Below, one piece after another: positions 13,240 through 26,815 of a stretch of 64,000 nt of DNA; within the stretch, counting starts at the first letter, position 1; the number at the start of each line of letters is the position of its first letter. Origin of the DNA: Lates calcarifer (Eukaryota; Chordata; Actinopteri; Centropomidae). Both the position numbers and the translations under genes were made by a program. The stretch is taken from the NCBI RefSeq assembly GCF_001640805.2, contig NC_066833.1, positions 9,596,715 to 9,660,714 on the forward strand. The letters run 5' to 3'. Under the pieces are notes generated by a model. It was given only the letters and a program-made list of their open reading frames with translations. It was not told where the DNA came from and searched no databases.

Positions 13240-13556
13240 GAACCTTTGGTCCTGACATTCATTTGGACGTTACTTTGTCAGCACACACCCCTCCAATGGC
13301 AACAACACTCCCCAATGTCAGGGGCCTCCCCCAGCAGGATAATGTTCCCACCACACCACAAAAACTGCTCAGGAATGTCTCCAGGAACACGACAAAGAGC
13401 CAAGAGCCACTGGAGGGTTGTGTGCTTGGTTACAAAGCAACGTCCAAATGAATGTCAGGACCAAAGGTTCGTCAGCAGAACTCTGTGTTATGACGAGATG
13501 ATCGATGTTATTCACTTCATCCACCAGTGGTCCTAATGTTATGGCTGATGGGTGTA
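13240..13556. mobile_element. Fold-back Tc1/mariner derivative with inverted arms
   Basis: Two 39-base arms (13240-13278 and 13432-13470) are inverted copies of each other with one internal mismatch, separated by about 153 bases. The left half reads like the HVDVT and QQDN region of a Tc1-type transposase (LPQQDNVP near 13327-13353). The right end, about 13480-13556, is the reverse complement of the terminal sequence of such an element, with CATAACATTA-type terminal motif. The element has therefore lost its interior and been joined head to head. It is non-autonomous, and transcripts through it could fold into a long hairpin. The minus-strand open frame at 13369-13794 is partly a translation of this terminal repeat and is not a gene. 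Confidence 0.75.
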
Positions 13557-15909
13557 TGTTTGTGAAATAAAAGTGCATTAACATTTGAGGAAAGTTTTTT
13601 AATGTCTGTTTGTTGCAGGGGTTGTATTTACTTCTCTCTTCGAATTTTGCCTGCAACTCTTCACTGAATTTCCTACATACATATGCTGCAGTGCCACTGA
13701 TATAAGAATTGCACGTGCTTGCACACATCTCATATAAGTGCAGCCTGTCTGCAGTGCTAAACAGAAGCTTCCCTGTGATATTGCACACTGTCACAGTGCA
13801 AGTGTCACAAACCCAATAATTTACATCAATTATTGTTTTACTTTTTACTGTTGTTACACCAACATGTGTTTGCGGCTGGAGTAGCTGTTACAGTGATCTG
13901 CTGCACACTGACGACTAAAGACTGGGTGGAAATGCTTTCTGACGCTCACACAAATCACTTAAATTGTGCCTGTTGCAGCAGCATACAGCACACAGTGACA
14001 CAAATAGTAACATACAGTGACATCTTTTTCGCATCCATTTTGAAAATCTTGCCATCGATTGCGAGTCTCAGCACTTGATCACCAGAAAGAATTGTGCTCC
14101 AGACGCACAGACGTTCACGCTGTCTTGTCTGTGCCATTCAGCCGCTCTGAATGTCTCTCTCGTCATCTCTTCACTCTCTCATTGGCGCAACAAAAGGCAA
14201 ATATGTCTGTGAACTGCAGGAGTCACACAGGATTCACTTCCAGCTCAGAGCAGATCAAAACCACAGAGGGTTCGATAGCACACATACTCTGTAATACTCA
14301 TGCAATCAATCATATTTCTTTATCTCTGCCTCTTTCTTTCTCTATTTCTTTTTCGCTCTTTCACACACACATACACATCCATCATTTGTAACCCAACCAT
14401 AGCTTTGCAATATAAGCACAATGAAAGGGAAACTGAGTGCCTGGTGGGGGGGCTTTTAAAATACGCCAGAGGCACAAGGCAATATGACTTCACAGTCTCT
14501 TTGTTCTTTTACTTACAGTACATGTGCAAGCACAGGGTCCAGAGCATTGGAAGTTAACGCCAAACCTTATCTGTGCTGCACAAAGAGAGGGAGTGCGAGC
14601 CTCAAAGTGCGAGGTAATGATTTTTCCTCCTAGTGGGGCGCTGCCCCATACAGGGCTGACTAATAGAGAAGAAAAGAAAAGAAAAAAACCTTTTTTCCCC
14701 CCATTTTATTCTTATCAGTCCAACTTTCAACTGCTTTTAAAACGTCTGATTGATGTGGACTACTGCATTACTTTACTTAATTAGTTCAGTGACTTCATAC
14801 TGTGCAGCATTCAGTGTCATGACTCCTTTCAAATGGTCTGAACAGCAGTAAGCAGGCAAACAATTTCTGACTTCACATAAGGAGACAAATGAGGCAGAAT
14901 GCAAAAAAAACTTTGCCTTAGATGAAAGCAAAAGATGTACTGACTTCTCCAAGGTAAGGTGAAGAGGTATTTCTTTCCGTAGGTTGTCGAGATAATATCT
15001 AAATTCCCTTAAAAACGGGATACTTGTTGCCTTCTGTTTAACTACAAACTAAGATAGCAGTGGTACTGCAAAAGGCTCAAGGACGACTGTGTCCGAGAAC
15101 AATATGCCAGCAGATGAAAAGGGGTCCTCAAAAGCAGCAGGATCCTTGCACATCTACTTCACATATTCAAAATAACCTTGGCCAGAATAGCACAAACCAG
15201 AGGTTCAAAGGCTGTTTTGCAATTCAGAAATACTTTAAATATCAAATATCAAATGCTTCAACTTAAAAAAAACCCACTTAGAAAATCTGTTTATTTTAGA
15301 AATGAAGATACTCTCACATTTAAACGGTGGCTACTTCATTAAGTACCACAATATCGATGAACTGCAGTGAATAAAAATAATAGTTTTTGGTCTGCTTTAT
15401 CCTCAAATGTGTATGAAGGTATACTCACACTCATTTTATACACTGTGGTATTTGATTCATTGATAGAAAATCATAAAGTATAAGATGTTTGGTAACCTCC
15501 CAGTGCTAGTCATTGCTGCAAAAGATTGTTGTTTTGTAGCCTCCAGCTCCAGTTGCAGTCATGTAATTAGATATTCAGTGGTTGGTGTCCCATGTGTTTA
15601 CCTATCCATTTAAACTATCGGGTGCACCTTATTTTTGACTTCTGTAAATGTGCATGATTGTATGTTTGAATATCCTGCTTCTGTTTTGTGGTTGGTCTTT
15701 CCATGAGGAAAGGTTTGAGGTTTGCATCTTCTCTCTCTTTAAACTAAATTTCTTGGCAGGTGAGAATGAATATGAATGACTGGACTATTGGCAGGTTTCA
15801 GTAATCAGAAGACTTCCATGTCCACAGGTAATTTAGATGATGACTTGTGTTTCTCCAAGGAAACGGATGCCCACACCAAGACATGTCCATCACCATTAGC
15901 AATGCTAAG
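13557..15909. other. Gene-free stretch, nothing recognised
   Basis: Short open frames only. A CT-rich, low-complexity patch lies at about 14315-14370. I see no exon with credible splice sites and no transposon protein. Confidence 0.5.
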
Positions 15910-15911
15910 AT

Positions 15912-16430
15912 AATGTTCCATCCATCCATCCATTTTCTGGCACTTATTCAGGGTTGGATCATGGTGGAAGTAGGCTAGGAAAGGTAGTCCAAGGTAGTCC
16001 ATGCCTTAGCAACAAACCAGAGGGATCTAGAAATGTTCCCAAGCCAGGTGAGATGTAATTTTTCAGCTTGTTCTGGGGTCTCCTCCCAGTTGGACATACC
16101 CAGAAAAACATCAATGGAAGGTGTCCAGGAGGCGACCTGATCAGATGCCGAACCACCTCAATTGGCTCCTTTTGACGCAAAGGGTCGGGATGAGGATCGA
16201 CTGGTAAATGAAAAGGTTTGCCCTCTGGCTCAGCTTCCTCTTTGCCACAATGGTCCGGTGCAACACCTGCATTACCGCTGACAGTGCACTAATCCACCTG
16301 TCGATTTGAACAAGATTTCACTTGGGGCAGTCAGTAGGTCAGTCCCAGTCCAGAGGGAGCAATCCACCTTTTTCTGGCCTCAGAGCTGGAGGTGCTGACT
16401 CAAATCCCAACCACTCCACACTGACCTGGT
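15912..16430 (-). mobile_element. LINE 3' end remnant, antisense
   Basis: The segment starts with TCCATCCATCCATCCATTTTCTG, a typical boundary of a very common teleost LINE 3' end. On the minus strand the frame at 15959-16180 contains HLIRSPPGHLP and CPTGRRPQNKLKNY, matching the C-terminal tail of the reverse-transcriptase protein (consensus of the type LxRMPPGRLP ... CPTGRRPRGRPRTRW). The adjacent sequence to about 16430 keeps recognisable nucleotide similarity but is interrupted by stops. It is a 5'-truncated, inactive copy; I am sure of the element type but not of its clade. Confidence 0.8.
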
Positions 16431-19400
16431 GACCTTGGTCACTCCGTGGACCTTTTGGTCACTCAGTTCAGTCCAGGTCCTTATCCTCTCTGGTGCCACA
16501 TTAGTGGAAGAAAGTCTCCAGTGAACTCAGAACAGCAGAGTAATTGTTTATCCCCCAACCCACATTAACAGACTACACCTAGACCCTCTCATTTCCTTCA
16601 AAAGAAAAGAACTCGTACTGCAGCACTGAACAGATACTTGAGATGCACTCACTGTTTTTGATGTTGTCTATCTCTTCCAGGATAGACACTGTAGAGGGCA
16701 CTCATTAAGGGTTGCTTTGGACAAGAGTATCCATTAAATTAATGCAGTGTGAGTGTGATGTATCTCCTTCTTTACTCCCTGCCTAAATTTGTCTTTTGTA
16801 CCAGGTCCAGAACATTCTGATAAAACTAGAAGCGTGTATTTATAGCATGTATTTTTGGGGGCTCTGTGGCTTCAAGGCAGCTTTATACTCACAATAAAAA
16901 GTCAAATGTATGTGCAAAACAGTTGAGTGCTAATCTCTAATGTTTGTGTTTTTGCGCAGCGTACCAGTGGGGGTACACTGAGATTGAAAAGGCAGCAGTA
17001 ACCTTGGGGGAGGTAGAAATGGCAGCAACAAAAACTCAAAGAAGAACAAAAAACAATGGATCCAGTGAAGAAGTGACTGAGGCAGCTGAGGGAATAGGAG
17101 GATTTAGAAGCTGTTTGATCGATCACAAAGGTGCAGATATCTAACAAGCTCGGCTAGCCAAGTCTTAAAATTACTCACTTTGACAGACGAGCTGAGAGAC
17201 GGCAACAAAGGCTGCAGCTTTAACAGTTTGTATACATAAATTTCATTTTTTTCTGTGATCTTTTTGGTTTCATTTTAAACAACAAACCTTAGTCACCACT
17301 TTCTATAGTTTCCAATGACTTACTTTAAAAGCATTTTGAAACAGTGACGTCAGTCAACACAGAACTGAAATGCATGATTAGTTTTGATTACCAACTGGGC
17401 AAAGAGGGCCCTCAATGAGCCTGAAGGCTCCCAGTTCACCATAAGGTAAACTGATCAACTACTATGTATATACCAATAAAGCACAATATAAACCAATCAT
17501 CACCACAAACTACTAACTTTTATTATTAACTAAAGGAAACTCTACATGATGCACAAGGAGTTGGAGAATTGGTGGGTCAGCAGGACCTATTTTTGCCCTG
17601 AGGCAAGATCCAACTCTGCCTAAAATATAACAACAAATCCTGACAGATAAGAGCCTGTTTCGACTATAAAGAACAACCAGCAGCTTTATATTACATCTTT
17701 GCTCCTGTGATTGCACTTCACCTCGGCCAAACTATAGAGCCACATGTGGTTTTCTGTTCAATGAAAATGAATTCATTTGCTCTTCTACAGTAGCTGTATC
17801 ATTAATTATGAAAATCTGGAGGGAAACTGTGTCTACTGTGAGTAAAATGAACACTAATATTATCAACTCGACCTATATAAGGAACTACTAATACCAACAG
17901 ACTGATTGGGCTGCTGCCAATCAGTAATCAGAATGAGTTTGTTTTTGAGTGTGTTTTAAATCTGCGGTAACCTAAAATAAATGTTTATCATGAAGGAAAA
18001 ACAATGGATCAGATGAATATTTAGCATTAGCCACCATGAAGAACTCTGAATCAGTGAAAATGTAGCAGTAGCAAAAAATGGGAGCATGCCAAAATGATTC
18101 AATGTGGGTGAAGATCGGAGAGTATCAGTGACGCTCATTGCTCAACATCATGTTACAGCACCCGTACAGTTTGTGACACATGCAGCTCATCCACACTGCT
18201 GTTGTTTAATAACACACTTTGCATCGATGCTCATGATCACGTTACAATCACTTAGGAGAAGCAGCAGCTGACACCCTAAATGTGTCCCACTGCTCCATCA
18301 TGCAAATGCACAATACAGTCTGTTCTCACAAGATGAAGATGGATTATTAAACAAGGCAATAAACACGATAGCATGCAATGCTGGTTATTGGGCCATCTTT
18401 CACTACGCAGCTCTGACAATCAATGACGGTGAACTCCATCTAATGAATCTGCTTTGCAACAAGGCCAGTTTCATAATGCATCTTTCAAAGGGAGCAGCGG
18501 TTTTTTAGGTTTGGTTGTTTTTTTTACCTCTCACTGAGAGCAGTGTTTTCCTTCCTTCACAGTCACATACATTAACACCTAAATGCCATTTTCCCCCACA
18601 CATCTTTAGACCTCTGATATTTTAAGGTTTCAATTGTTTCATCTGATGATCATACCATCAGCCGCAGCTTTTAAGTTAAGGCAAACTTTTTAATAAACAC
18701 ACGCTAACGGAAGTCCAATATTCACTCTCTTGCATCACCATGTTCATCACTCAGCCTCTAACTGTGCGTGTGTGTTGAGCAGGTAGCAGGTCTGTATTAG
18801 CATTCAATTAAATTCACGGAGGATCATCCATTTAGAATCACCTGTTTTCAGTTGATAGGTTTGACCAACTGAGCAACACTGATCTCCATATCATCTGTGG
18901 ATTATAAGACTAAAAAGTAAAGTTTCCCACCTGTGCAGTGACCCACAAAGTTAGCATCACCACCTTTGTGTGTTATCTGCAGGCACAGTCACCAGAGCAC
19001 TCTTGTTAACCACCCACTGAAACCGCAAATAGGCACCTCGTCAGACCTGGAGGCACATCAACTGGTTCTTTTGTTCTTCCTCAGCTAACCAGGGAGACCT
19101 GGGCATCAACACCGGTCTCTCTGAAAAGTTCACATTTGCATTTTGCACAGAAGGGGCCACCTCCTACTTTCCCCAGTCCCCACTGCTCCTCCGAGGGAGG
19201 AAGAGAGGCAGAGAAATATGTGTGAAAAACAACTAGAGCTGTTGTTAGTAAGTAAACTGATATCTTTTTAACTTAAAAACCGTCACACTATACATCCACC
19301 TTATGGGTTTTACCTAGAATATGGCCATCAACAACAATAATACATTTTAAGGTGATAAAGTTGTGCTTTTACCTACATTGTCAGTATTAACCCCACTGTA

Positions 19401-19590
19401 CTGTAGTCTATGATGATCAAACAAGAACCAATTATTTTCTGTAGTCTTAAAGTGAATATTTACTGTTACTGGCTGATCACAGCCATGAAACCGACTTATT
19501 TGAATATAAACTTTGCTTTACAACATCAGCAAAGATGGTGGAGCATCCTGCGTCATGCTGGCTAAGTTGTCCCACTATTTTGTTGTTCTT
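16431..19590. other. Gene-free stretch, nothing recognised
   Basis: AT-rich intergenic sequence with only short open frames. I see no splice-bounded exon, RNA gene or recognisable mobile-element protein. Confidence 0.5.
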
Positions 19591-19599
19591 AGGTATTTA

Positions 19600-20265
19600 A
19601 CCTCTTGGAGGTGGTCCTGAAAGTCGCTGACCCACCCTGGCATCATGTGAGTCGTGTCTCGAGGTGTGAATGAGGGTTAAATCTCCTGGGTTAGGATCTC
19701 AGGACTGCGTTGTAGGTGGTTGACAGTTGGTGTCATAGGCCACCACCTCTGTTTAAAGATGGACGGCCTCTTTTACTCCTCTCTCAAACCATCTGTCCTC
19801 TTTATCCAAAATGTGGACCTCATTGTCCTCGAAGGAGTGTCCCTTCTTCTTTAGATGTAGATGAACAGCTGAGTCTTGTCCTGATGACCATGCACTTGTG
19901 GAGTGGTTGTTTGGTTTCACCTATGTACAGGCCCTAGCACGCCTCACTGCATTGGACAGCGTACACAAGGTTACTCAGCTTGAGTTTGGGAGTCTTGTCC
20001 TTGGGATGAACCAGTTTCTGCCTAAGGGTGTTGCGGGATCTGAAGTGCACTGGGATGTTGAAAATTCTTTTGAATTTCTCCAAAGGGCTGTCTTGAGGTG
20101 TCAGTGTTCTTTTTCTTTTCCATGTGCCTTGCAGGTAATGTTCTGTGCCCGGCGGTGTAGAGTCTTGATAAGTTTATGTTCCAGTGGGTGGTGGGAGCAA
20201 GAGTCGGTACTGGTCTGTGGGTTTCCGGTAGACTTCAGTCAGCACAGAAATGGCGGCCTGTCCTC
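19600..20265 (-). mobile_element. Penelope-like retroelement remnant (GIY-YIG part)
   Basis: Read on the minus strand, from about 20070 down to 19700, the sequence encodes NTLRQKLVHPKDKTP, then LSNLVYAVQCSEAC, an in-frame stop, GLYIGETKQPLHK (about 19895-19933), and, after a frameshift, KKKGHSFEDNEVHILDKEDR and WFERGVKEA. The YIGETKQP block is a GIY-YIG nuclease motif, and this order of motifs matches the C-terminal endonuclease of fish Penelope-like elements. The copy is truncated, contains at least one stop and one frameshift, and is not functional. The two + strand open frames that overlap it are shadows. Confidence 0.8.
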
Positions 20266-21610
20266 CTTGGTAATGAACATGTGAACATGAATGTCATAGA
20301 AAAATGGCATTAGCCTAAAAAAATTGGGTCTACATTTCTCAATAGCAGAGTATGGAGAGAATCACCAACCGTGGAAAATTCATTTTTGTTTTTTCCACTA
20401 TTATGGATATTTAACTCCACCATGCAGTTATTTAATGATATATTATTGAAAAACATTACAGATTTCAGCTCCAGTGCTCCCAGAGCAAGTCTGCAGATTA
20501 GAAAAATAGGGTACAGACAATTTGCCAAAAAAGATTAAAGTGTGCTCTGTAGGCGACAGGTTAAGCAACTGAGCCAAGAATCTGCCACTTTTTTCTGTTC
20601 TTTCATACCACACCGAGCATTTTATTCCCTGTGCTTCAACAGATGACACACTGAGTGAAATATTGCAGGACTCCAGTAAGACAGGTGGCTCATTATCCAC
20701 ATCATCAACAAAGAGGGAGAGAGGAAAAACCACCACCAAAGGTTTTTGACATGAAGCAACACCTTATCCTCCTCAGAGGTTTCTTACTGTATGTAATTAG
20801 CAGCAAGGACAGTGTTAGGAAATCTTAATGATGCATTTTTCTCTCTCATTTTCTCCCCTTCACTGAAGCCTCCTCTTGTAGCTGTGCACATCCTGACTTT
20901 CTGTGCTGGAAAGTTAAAGGTTGGGAAGGTGAGAAAACTCATCCTTGGAGCTTTACAGACACTATAAGCTGAGTATTTAAAATGTCACTATGTGAAAAAC
21001 TTCCTATTCTTTAACTCTTTGTATCTTTATTAAGAGGGAGAAAACAAATGAGGAAGGATTGCTTGGGAGAGATGTGAAACTGTTGGGAATATTTGTGTTT
21101 CATTATGATTAATGAGCGTTGATCCCTGTGTAAATTGGGTGGTACATTAATAAGAGGAGTAAGGTTTGTTAAAGGAAACATGGGGTTTCATCTCTGTGAT
21201 TTGAGTTAACCTAGATTCAGTCTGGTGCCTGACGAGCGCTGTAGTTAGTGTTGCCAGCACAGAGTGTTTGATAATGAGGAAACCAAAGCACACAGGCCGG
21301 TGGTAAGAAAAAAGAAGCAGAACTTCATGGGTGCTCTGACACGAGGTTAATCAAGTGGAACCGCTCTCCCATCGTAATATATCTAAATCACACCACAGAT
21401 TGTGTTCAGCAAAATACAAAATGTTGTACATGAAGAGCTTCTCATAAGAGTATTTGTGTAACATTGCAGTATAACAAAAATAACCACAGCATTTCATAAG
21501 TTGTTTAGACACACATTGCTGTTATAAATGAGCAGAGTCTCTCTAAGTGTCTGGGTGTTCAATTTCAAATGCCATTCAGAACCAGGACTGTGCTGTCTAC
21601 TTACTAAAGG
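20266..21610. other. Gene-free stretch, nothing recognised
   Basis: No supported exon, RNA gene or element. Minor AT-rich low complexity only. Confidence 0.5.
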
Positions 21611-21790
21611 AATAGTTCTTAATTTTAGAATAGACTAGAATAGAATAGACTTTATTGTCACTGTACAGTGAAGTACAACGAAGTTGTGGGTGCTCCACAA
21701 AGACAAACAGTGCACTATGGAAGAAATTAAATACAATAAGAACAAAAAAAATGTACACAATATAATACAAGTGATACCAGAATTACAAAA
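21611..21790. repeat. Dispersed retroelement 3'-tail-like repeat
   Basis: AATAGAATAGACTTTATTGTCACTGTAC followed by GTACAACGAAGTTGTGGG is a string I recognise as a frequent 3' tail of fish retroelements or SINEs. No coding part remains. The family is not determined. Confidence 0.55.
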
Positions 21791-22079
21791 ACACTAAACA
21801 TTTACTTTTAAAACAAACACATTCACTTTCTTTTGTTGACTTAGATGACAGGATCTGTTCTGTCCATTGAAGATACTATATCTATAAGTTTTTACTTAGT
21901 AGAATTTAAAAGATGACAAAAACAGAAACAGCTAAAACAAGCAAATAAATTAAGATTAAAAATTTATCAGGAGGCTGCAGCACATGAACAGTTTTAGCAG
22001 ATCTCAGGTATTCATTAAGCTTGTTCCACCAGTTGTAAGCACATATTAGCACCTATTCAGTGAATGTAAAGGATTGTAG

Positions 22080-22920
22080 TCATGTTGTCATACTGTTATG
22101 TAGAGCTGTGTGTCATCTGCATACGTATGGTAAGAAATATCAGGATATTCCATAATCTGAGCGGAGGGGGAGCATGTAGATGTTGGATAGAAGAGGAGGA
22201 ACTCTGCATGTGATTATAATTCACTCAGACTCATTACCTATACAGTACTCCCTGTATATAATATGATTTGAACCAATTTAGCACAGAAATTTATGATGAT
22301 GATCATCGCTACTCAGACAAATGTCTTTTGAAACTTTGACTGCAGTCTAAGTGCTGTGGTGTGGTCGAAATCTAGACAGAAAAGTAAAATCGTTTTATGC
22401 TAATAAAGAGCAAAGTTGCTGAAAAACAACCTTTTCACTGATCTTTCCTGTATATAGTTGTTTATCACTGAGCCATCCAGGCTAGGTTTAATAACTGTGG
22501 TCTTCAGAGTTATTGAAAAAAGGCCTGACTGAAGAGAACGATGTGTTTTACATCTGGTGTCATGCCGTTAAAAACATCTTTAGAAAAGCTTGTAGGCAGA
22601 GTGTCAAAGCAGCAGGTAGTAGGCCTAAGGTGTTGAGCAATTCCTGTCAAGGCTGCATAATCTAGGGTGTGAAAATATGCCAATGTAAATAAAGAGGTTT
22701 TATGCAGAGGCACAGGCAACAAAGCTATTTGAGTTACAGACTGTTTGTCTTTTATCTGTGAAAAAAAAGCAAAGTCATTACAAGTCTTGGTGGATAATAG
22801 TTCAGGAGGGACTGATGTGCAATATTGATATTTTTACTAATAATCTCAGAGATAAAGGACTGCCTAGCTCTTTTTAATTCCAAGTTCTAGACGTAGAAAG
22901 TTGCTCTTTGTAGATGTGAT
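22080..22920. repeat. Decayed teleost interspersed repeat
   Basis: Phrases such as GTGTGTCATCTGCATA, GGGGGAGCATGTA and GTGCTGTGGTGTGGTCGAAA occur here in the same order as in a long, common interspersed repeat of teleosts that I recognise but cannot name. The rest to about 22920 continues the resemblance with many substitutions and gaps. No intact open frame is present. Confidence 0.55.
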
Positions 22921-25900
22921 AATGTTCTGTTCGTTGGGTGAAAAGTGATAGAAATAGAAGCAAAACAAGTTTTAACACTGGCGTTGCTTTCCACTGCTGG
23001 AGACAGCTCTTGGTGAGTAAAGACGAAACTGTGGATGTGTATATTGAAGAATGTGTTGGTCAGTGTTGGAAACAATAAAAGGTCCAGAGAGTTAACACAG
23101 GGTCAAACAGTGTTAGTTTTATACGTCAAGGCACCGGTTTATTCTCTTCCCTGTAGACCTGCTGTTTACTGAACATCTGGCCAGGAGCATATATGTACAT
23201 TTTCTTCACACGGGAAAAGCACATGCTCCTTCACCTGTGTCAACAGTGATACTGACATTATGTGTAGAGCACAAAGATGGACAGACTGAGACACTGCCCC
23301 TGCTTCACTGCTAAATTAGTCGTTACACGGAGAGCCAGACATCTCCAGCAGCACTGATGGAGGATGATTTGAACTAGGGGACGCTGTCTGCCAATTCCCC
23401 TCATTACTCTGAATCCTTCAGTGCTCTCAGAGACGATGTCCATTTTAATAATAACACGTTCTGAGACCATTTTCAAAAAGTGAGTAAAAGCAGCAGGCGT
23501 AATGACGGCGGTGGGCAGCTGTGCAGCCTGACCTTCTGATGTCTGAAGAGTGCCGCTCCAGCTGAGAATGACGGGGGACAAATGAAAGCTTAGCGTAGAT
23601 ATATACAGATTTTGTATCATCAGTTTAAAGCACAAGATGAATCCATACAGGAGAAGAGTTGCAATAATACACCAGAGTCTGCATATGATGAAATGATGGG
23701 AGGATACAGACCACAGAGGTCTCATTACTTCCTTTAGATGCAGCTCCCCTCGCTTTTATTTTTCCTTATCGTCTCCGTTCTCATACACTCTGCTGCGACG
23801 CTAACTATCCAAACTGTGTCACTGTCCCCTCAGCAACTTTGAACTGCAGCCATACGCTCAGGGTCGCTGTTCATTTGCTTCTACCTTGGTGTTGTTGAGT
23901 GCAGAATTGTATTTATTTTTCCCCAGACCAAAACAAATAACCAAAGGATTATGTTAAATTACAGAATGCATTTTCGTCATATCTCAGCCTGTGCAGCCGT
24001 GCTCATAATAAAAACTGTCTCACTGAGTAATTCGGGACATATGCCTCATATTTCAGATCCAGTTCTGTAGATTATTTTTATTCTTATTAACATAAAAGGC
24101 ATCACATAAAACAACAAATTCCACTATCAGTCAGTGAAACATCAAAAAAGAAGAGAGGAATCACAAAGACTAATTTTCAATTCAAGCCCCGTTATCAAAC
24201 ATTACACCCGAGCAGCTAATAAACACCAAGTACAGGCTGATTCTCTTTTTACTACAGTAATTAAAACTACTCCAGTCAGTCTGCAATTTACTGCCAACCC
24301 CAGTTATTTCAGCTTTATCTCCCACAGTTACTGCGAACAAAGAGGCACTACTCCATCAGCTTTAACTAACAATGACCCATTCTTTTTTTAAATTGGACTT
24401 GCACGGCACACAGCAATGGAAAGCATAAAAAAATCTTTTCAATACATCAACAAAAATCATATCTTTCTACAGTCTTTGTGACGGCTAAAAAAAATGATTC
24501 AATCTGGCTTCAGTAAAACCCAAAGAAAGCCACTGTTTCTTCACAGGAGTGAAATATTTCTGTGCTGCTGAGGAAACACAGTAAAGCAGGTCGCCTTCAT
24601 CTGACTGAAAGAAACGCATTAGAAATCAGCTGACTGCTCTCCTCTCCCACTTCTGTCACAGAAATAACAGCTATATTTAATACTGCTGCGTAATAACATT
24701 TGTTTTCCTGACATCCCAGTCATTACAGCGAGCTGGGGACCACTCTTTGCCGGCCCGGTAACGACCGGGATGCATCACGAAATGACATTACAGTCATATT
24801 GATGCCAGCCATTACCCACTAATCCAGCCTTTGCTTGTGTGCACTTGTTGTGGCCTCTGAAGAGCAGAGGGAAGGCAATAAAGACCACTCGCAAAGATCT
24901 ATGCTCACAATTTCAATAATTTTATATTCGGCCATTTTAAGTGCTCAAGGCTAAAACTTAATTTTTCTCAAAAGATGCTTCAAACTAATTTCCCAGGAGA
25001 CCCAAAATTAGTCTAGGAGCTTGTTTTGACAGTAAGTGTTGCCATTATTGATTATCTTTGTCCAGAGTGAAATATAAAGGCAGACATTTCTGAAAGGTTT
25101 GTCCTCTTATCTGAATAAAAAAAAGGAGCAGAGGTTGTGTAGACCAAAGCTTGAGGTGTCCAGCCTGTCGCATCTCACTGTGGCTGCTCCATTAAACCCT
25201 GCAGGACTGACAAACTGACCCACCGTCAAAAAACAAACAAAAACGACCAGCAGATAAAACACGCTACTTCACAATAAAAGCCCTGTTACGCCTGGCCTAG
25301 GGGGAAACCTGAGCGCAGCATTAAAAGTGACTTTCTCTTTCCCCAAAGACGACCAGTGCCACAACCAAATTTCAGTCTAAACAAAATTGATTTATTGCTT
25401 TTCACAGGTAAAAGTGGCGTCAGACAAAATAGCAAACAAAACAATCTATTAAAGCGTCTGGACAAATGAAAGAAAACAAAAATAAATACAGGGATCCAAC
25501 CCCTAACTCCCCGACATAAACATGAGAAAACAGGTTTACAACTAAAAAGGCTTCTCACTCCTGCAGTTACCTGAACTGCTCTTAGGCATTTATTTACACT
25601 GTGTTCACTTTGATCACACACTGAGATCAATCGAAGCAAGAACAAGGCACAGTCCGGTTGAAGCGCATCCATCCTCTCCAGGGGTTCAGAGTCCTCAGGC
25701 CTGATTATCTGATGGTTGTAAAGATGGTCTTGTCAGATTCTCCTGTAGTGTGAGCTGTGTTCAGACTGATTTTACCCTCCCTGATTTGTAATATTAAACA
25801 TATTCAGTATTAATAAGAGTTAATAGAGTCCAAACTCTGGTTGTTGGTGGTGAATCGATGTGTTGTCATCATGTGTGTGCTCTCTCACCTTTTCTACATC

Positions 25901-26815
25901 AGGTCAGATTTTTTAAATCTTGTAGCGAGTGCCAGACTTTAAAGAAAAATCACAGGAACAGATGAAAGACCGCTGCAGGCAGGGAGGGAGAACAGCAACA
26001 GCTACAGACAGAAACCAATATTAATACTAATTCAGATTATGACCCAGGGTCATAACAGGCCTTTTAATATGAACAGGCAGCAGCAGGAAATCTCGGATTT
26101 GCATTAACTTGATACAGAACGAAACAAATGATAAACTGTTTAACAGTAATGCTGGATTACAAATCTACATTGTTTCCTGTGAATCCCTTGTGTGTGACAG
26201 CAGCTTTAATCCAGTGCAGGAATGGCGGACCCCGCCACGAACAATGAAAACTACTGTACAGAAGGAAGCATATATGGACATTTGTTTTTAAAGATACTGA
26301 ATGACAGTAGAGTGAATAGTGTAGATATCTGTATCTATGTAGAATTATAATTTGACTGTAAAATCTGTAAGATATGTAATGTCTGCCTGCAACATTTGTA
26401 CAGTATGTACCAACTGTGAATCAGTGTTTCTCAGCTAAAGCTCACTCGTTTTTATTCTTCTAACTCCTTCACCAAATCTGGTGCCTTCATGCATTTCATT
26501 TATTTCTTGTTAGATGTTTTGTTTTTTAGTTATTTTACCATTCATTCACATTCCTCTGTGCATTTCCTGCTGAATCCTATTACTGCCGTTGCTGCAGCGG
26601 TCTAATAATTCCCCACAGGAATCAAATTACGTTTTTGTCTTATCTGTCGTTTCACACCTCATCTCGTTTGTTAAACCAATGAGTCACCTACAGGAGCTAC
26701 ACTGTTGAGAAATGCGCCGTATAACCACGATGCAGCAGCGCCGTTAAGCTTCTCTAAAGCTGGTAGGTTTATGTGGTCTGAAATTAAGTGGATTTATTGA
26801 TCTGAAAGGCTGGTT
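22921..26815. other. Gene-free stretch with a small CNE-like block
   Basis: No exon is supported. The 155-codon minus-strand frame at 23258-23725 lacks any recognisable domain. At 24720-24840 a GC-richer block includes a small perfect hairpin (CCCGGT at 24754-24759, ACCGGG at 24764-24769, loop AACG) and conserved-looking flanks. Everything else is ordinary AT-rich sequence. Confidence 0.45.

Noticed and set aside
13369..13794. 141-codon minus-strand open frame
   Set aside because: Its C-terminal half translates the terminal repeat and arm of the Tc1-type derivative; the rest has no family resemblance.
23258..23725. 155-codon minus-strand open frame
   Set aside because: No recognisable domain, no splice or start context, and composition like its surroundings; a chance frame.
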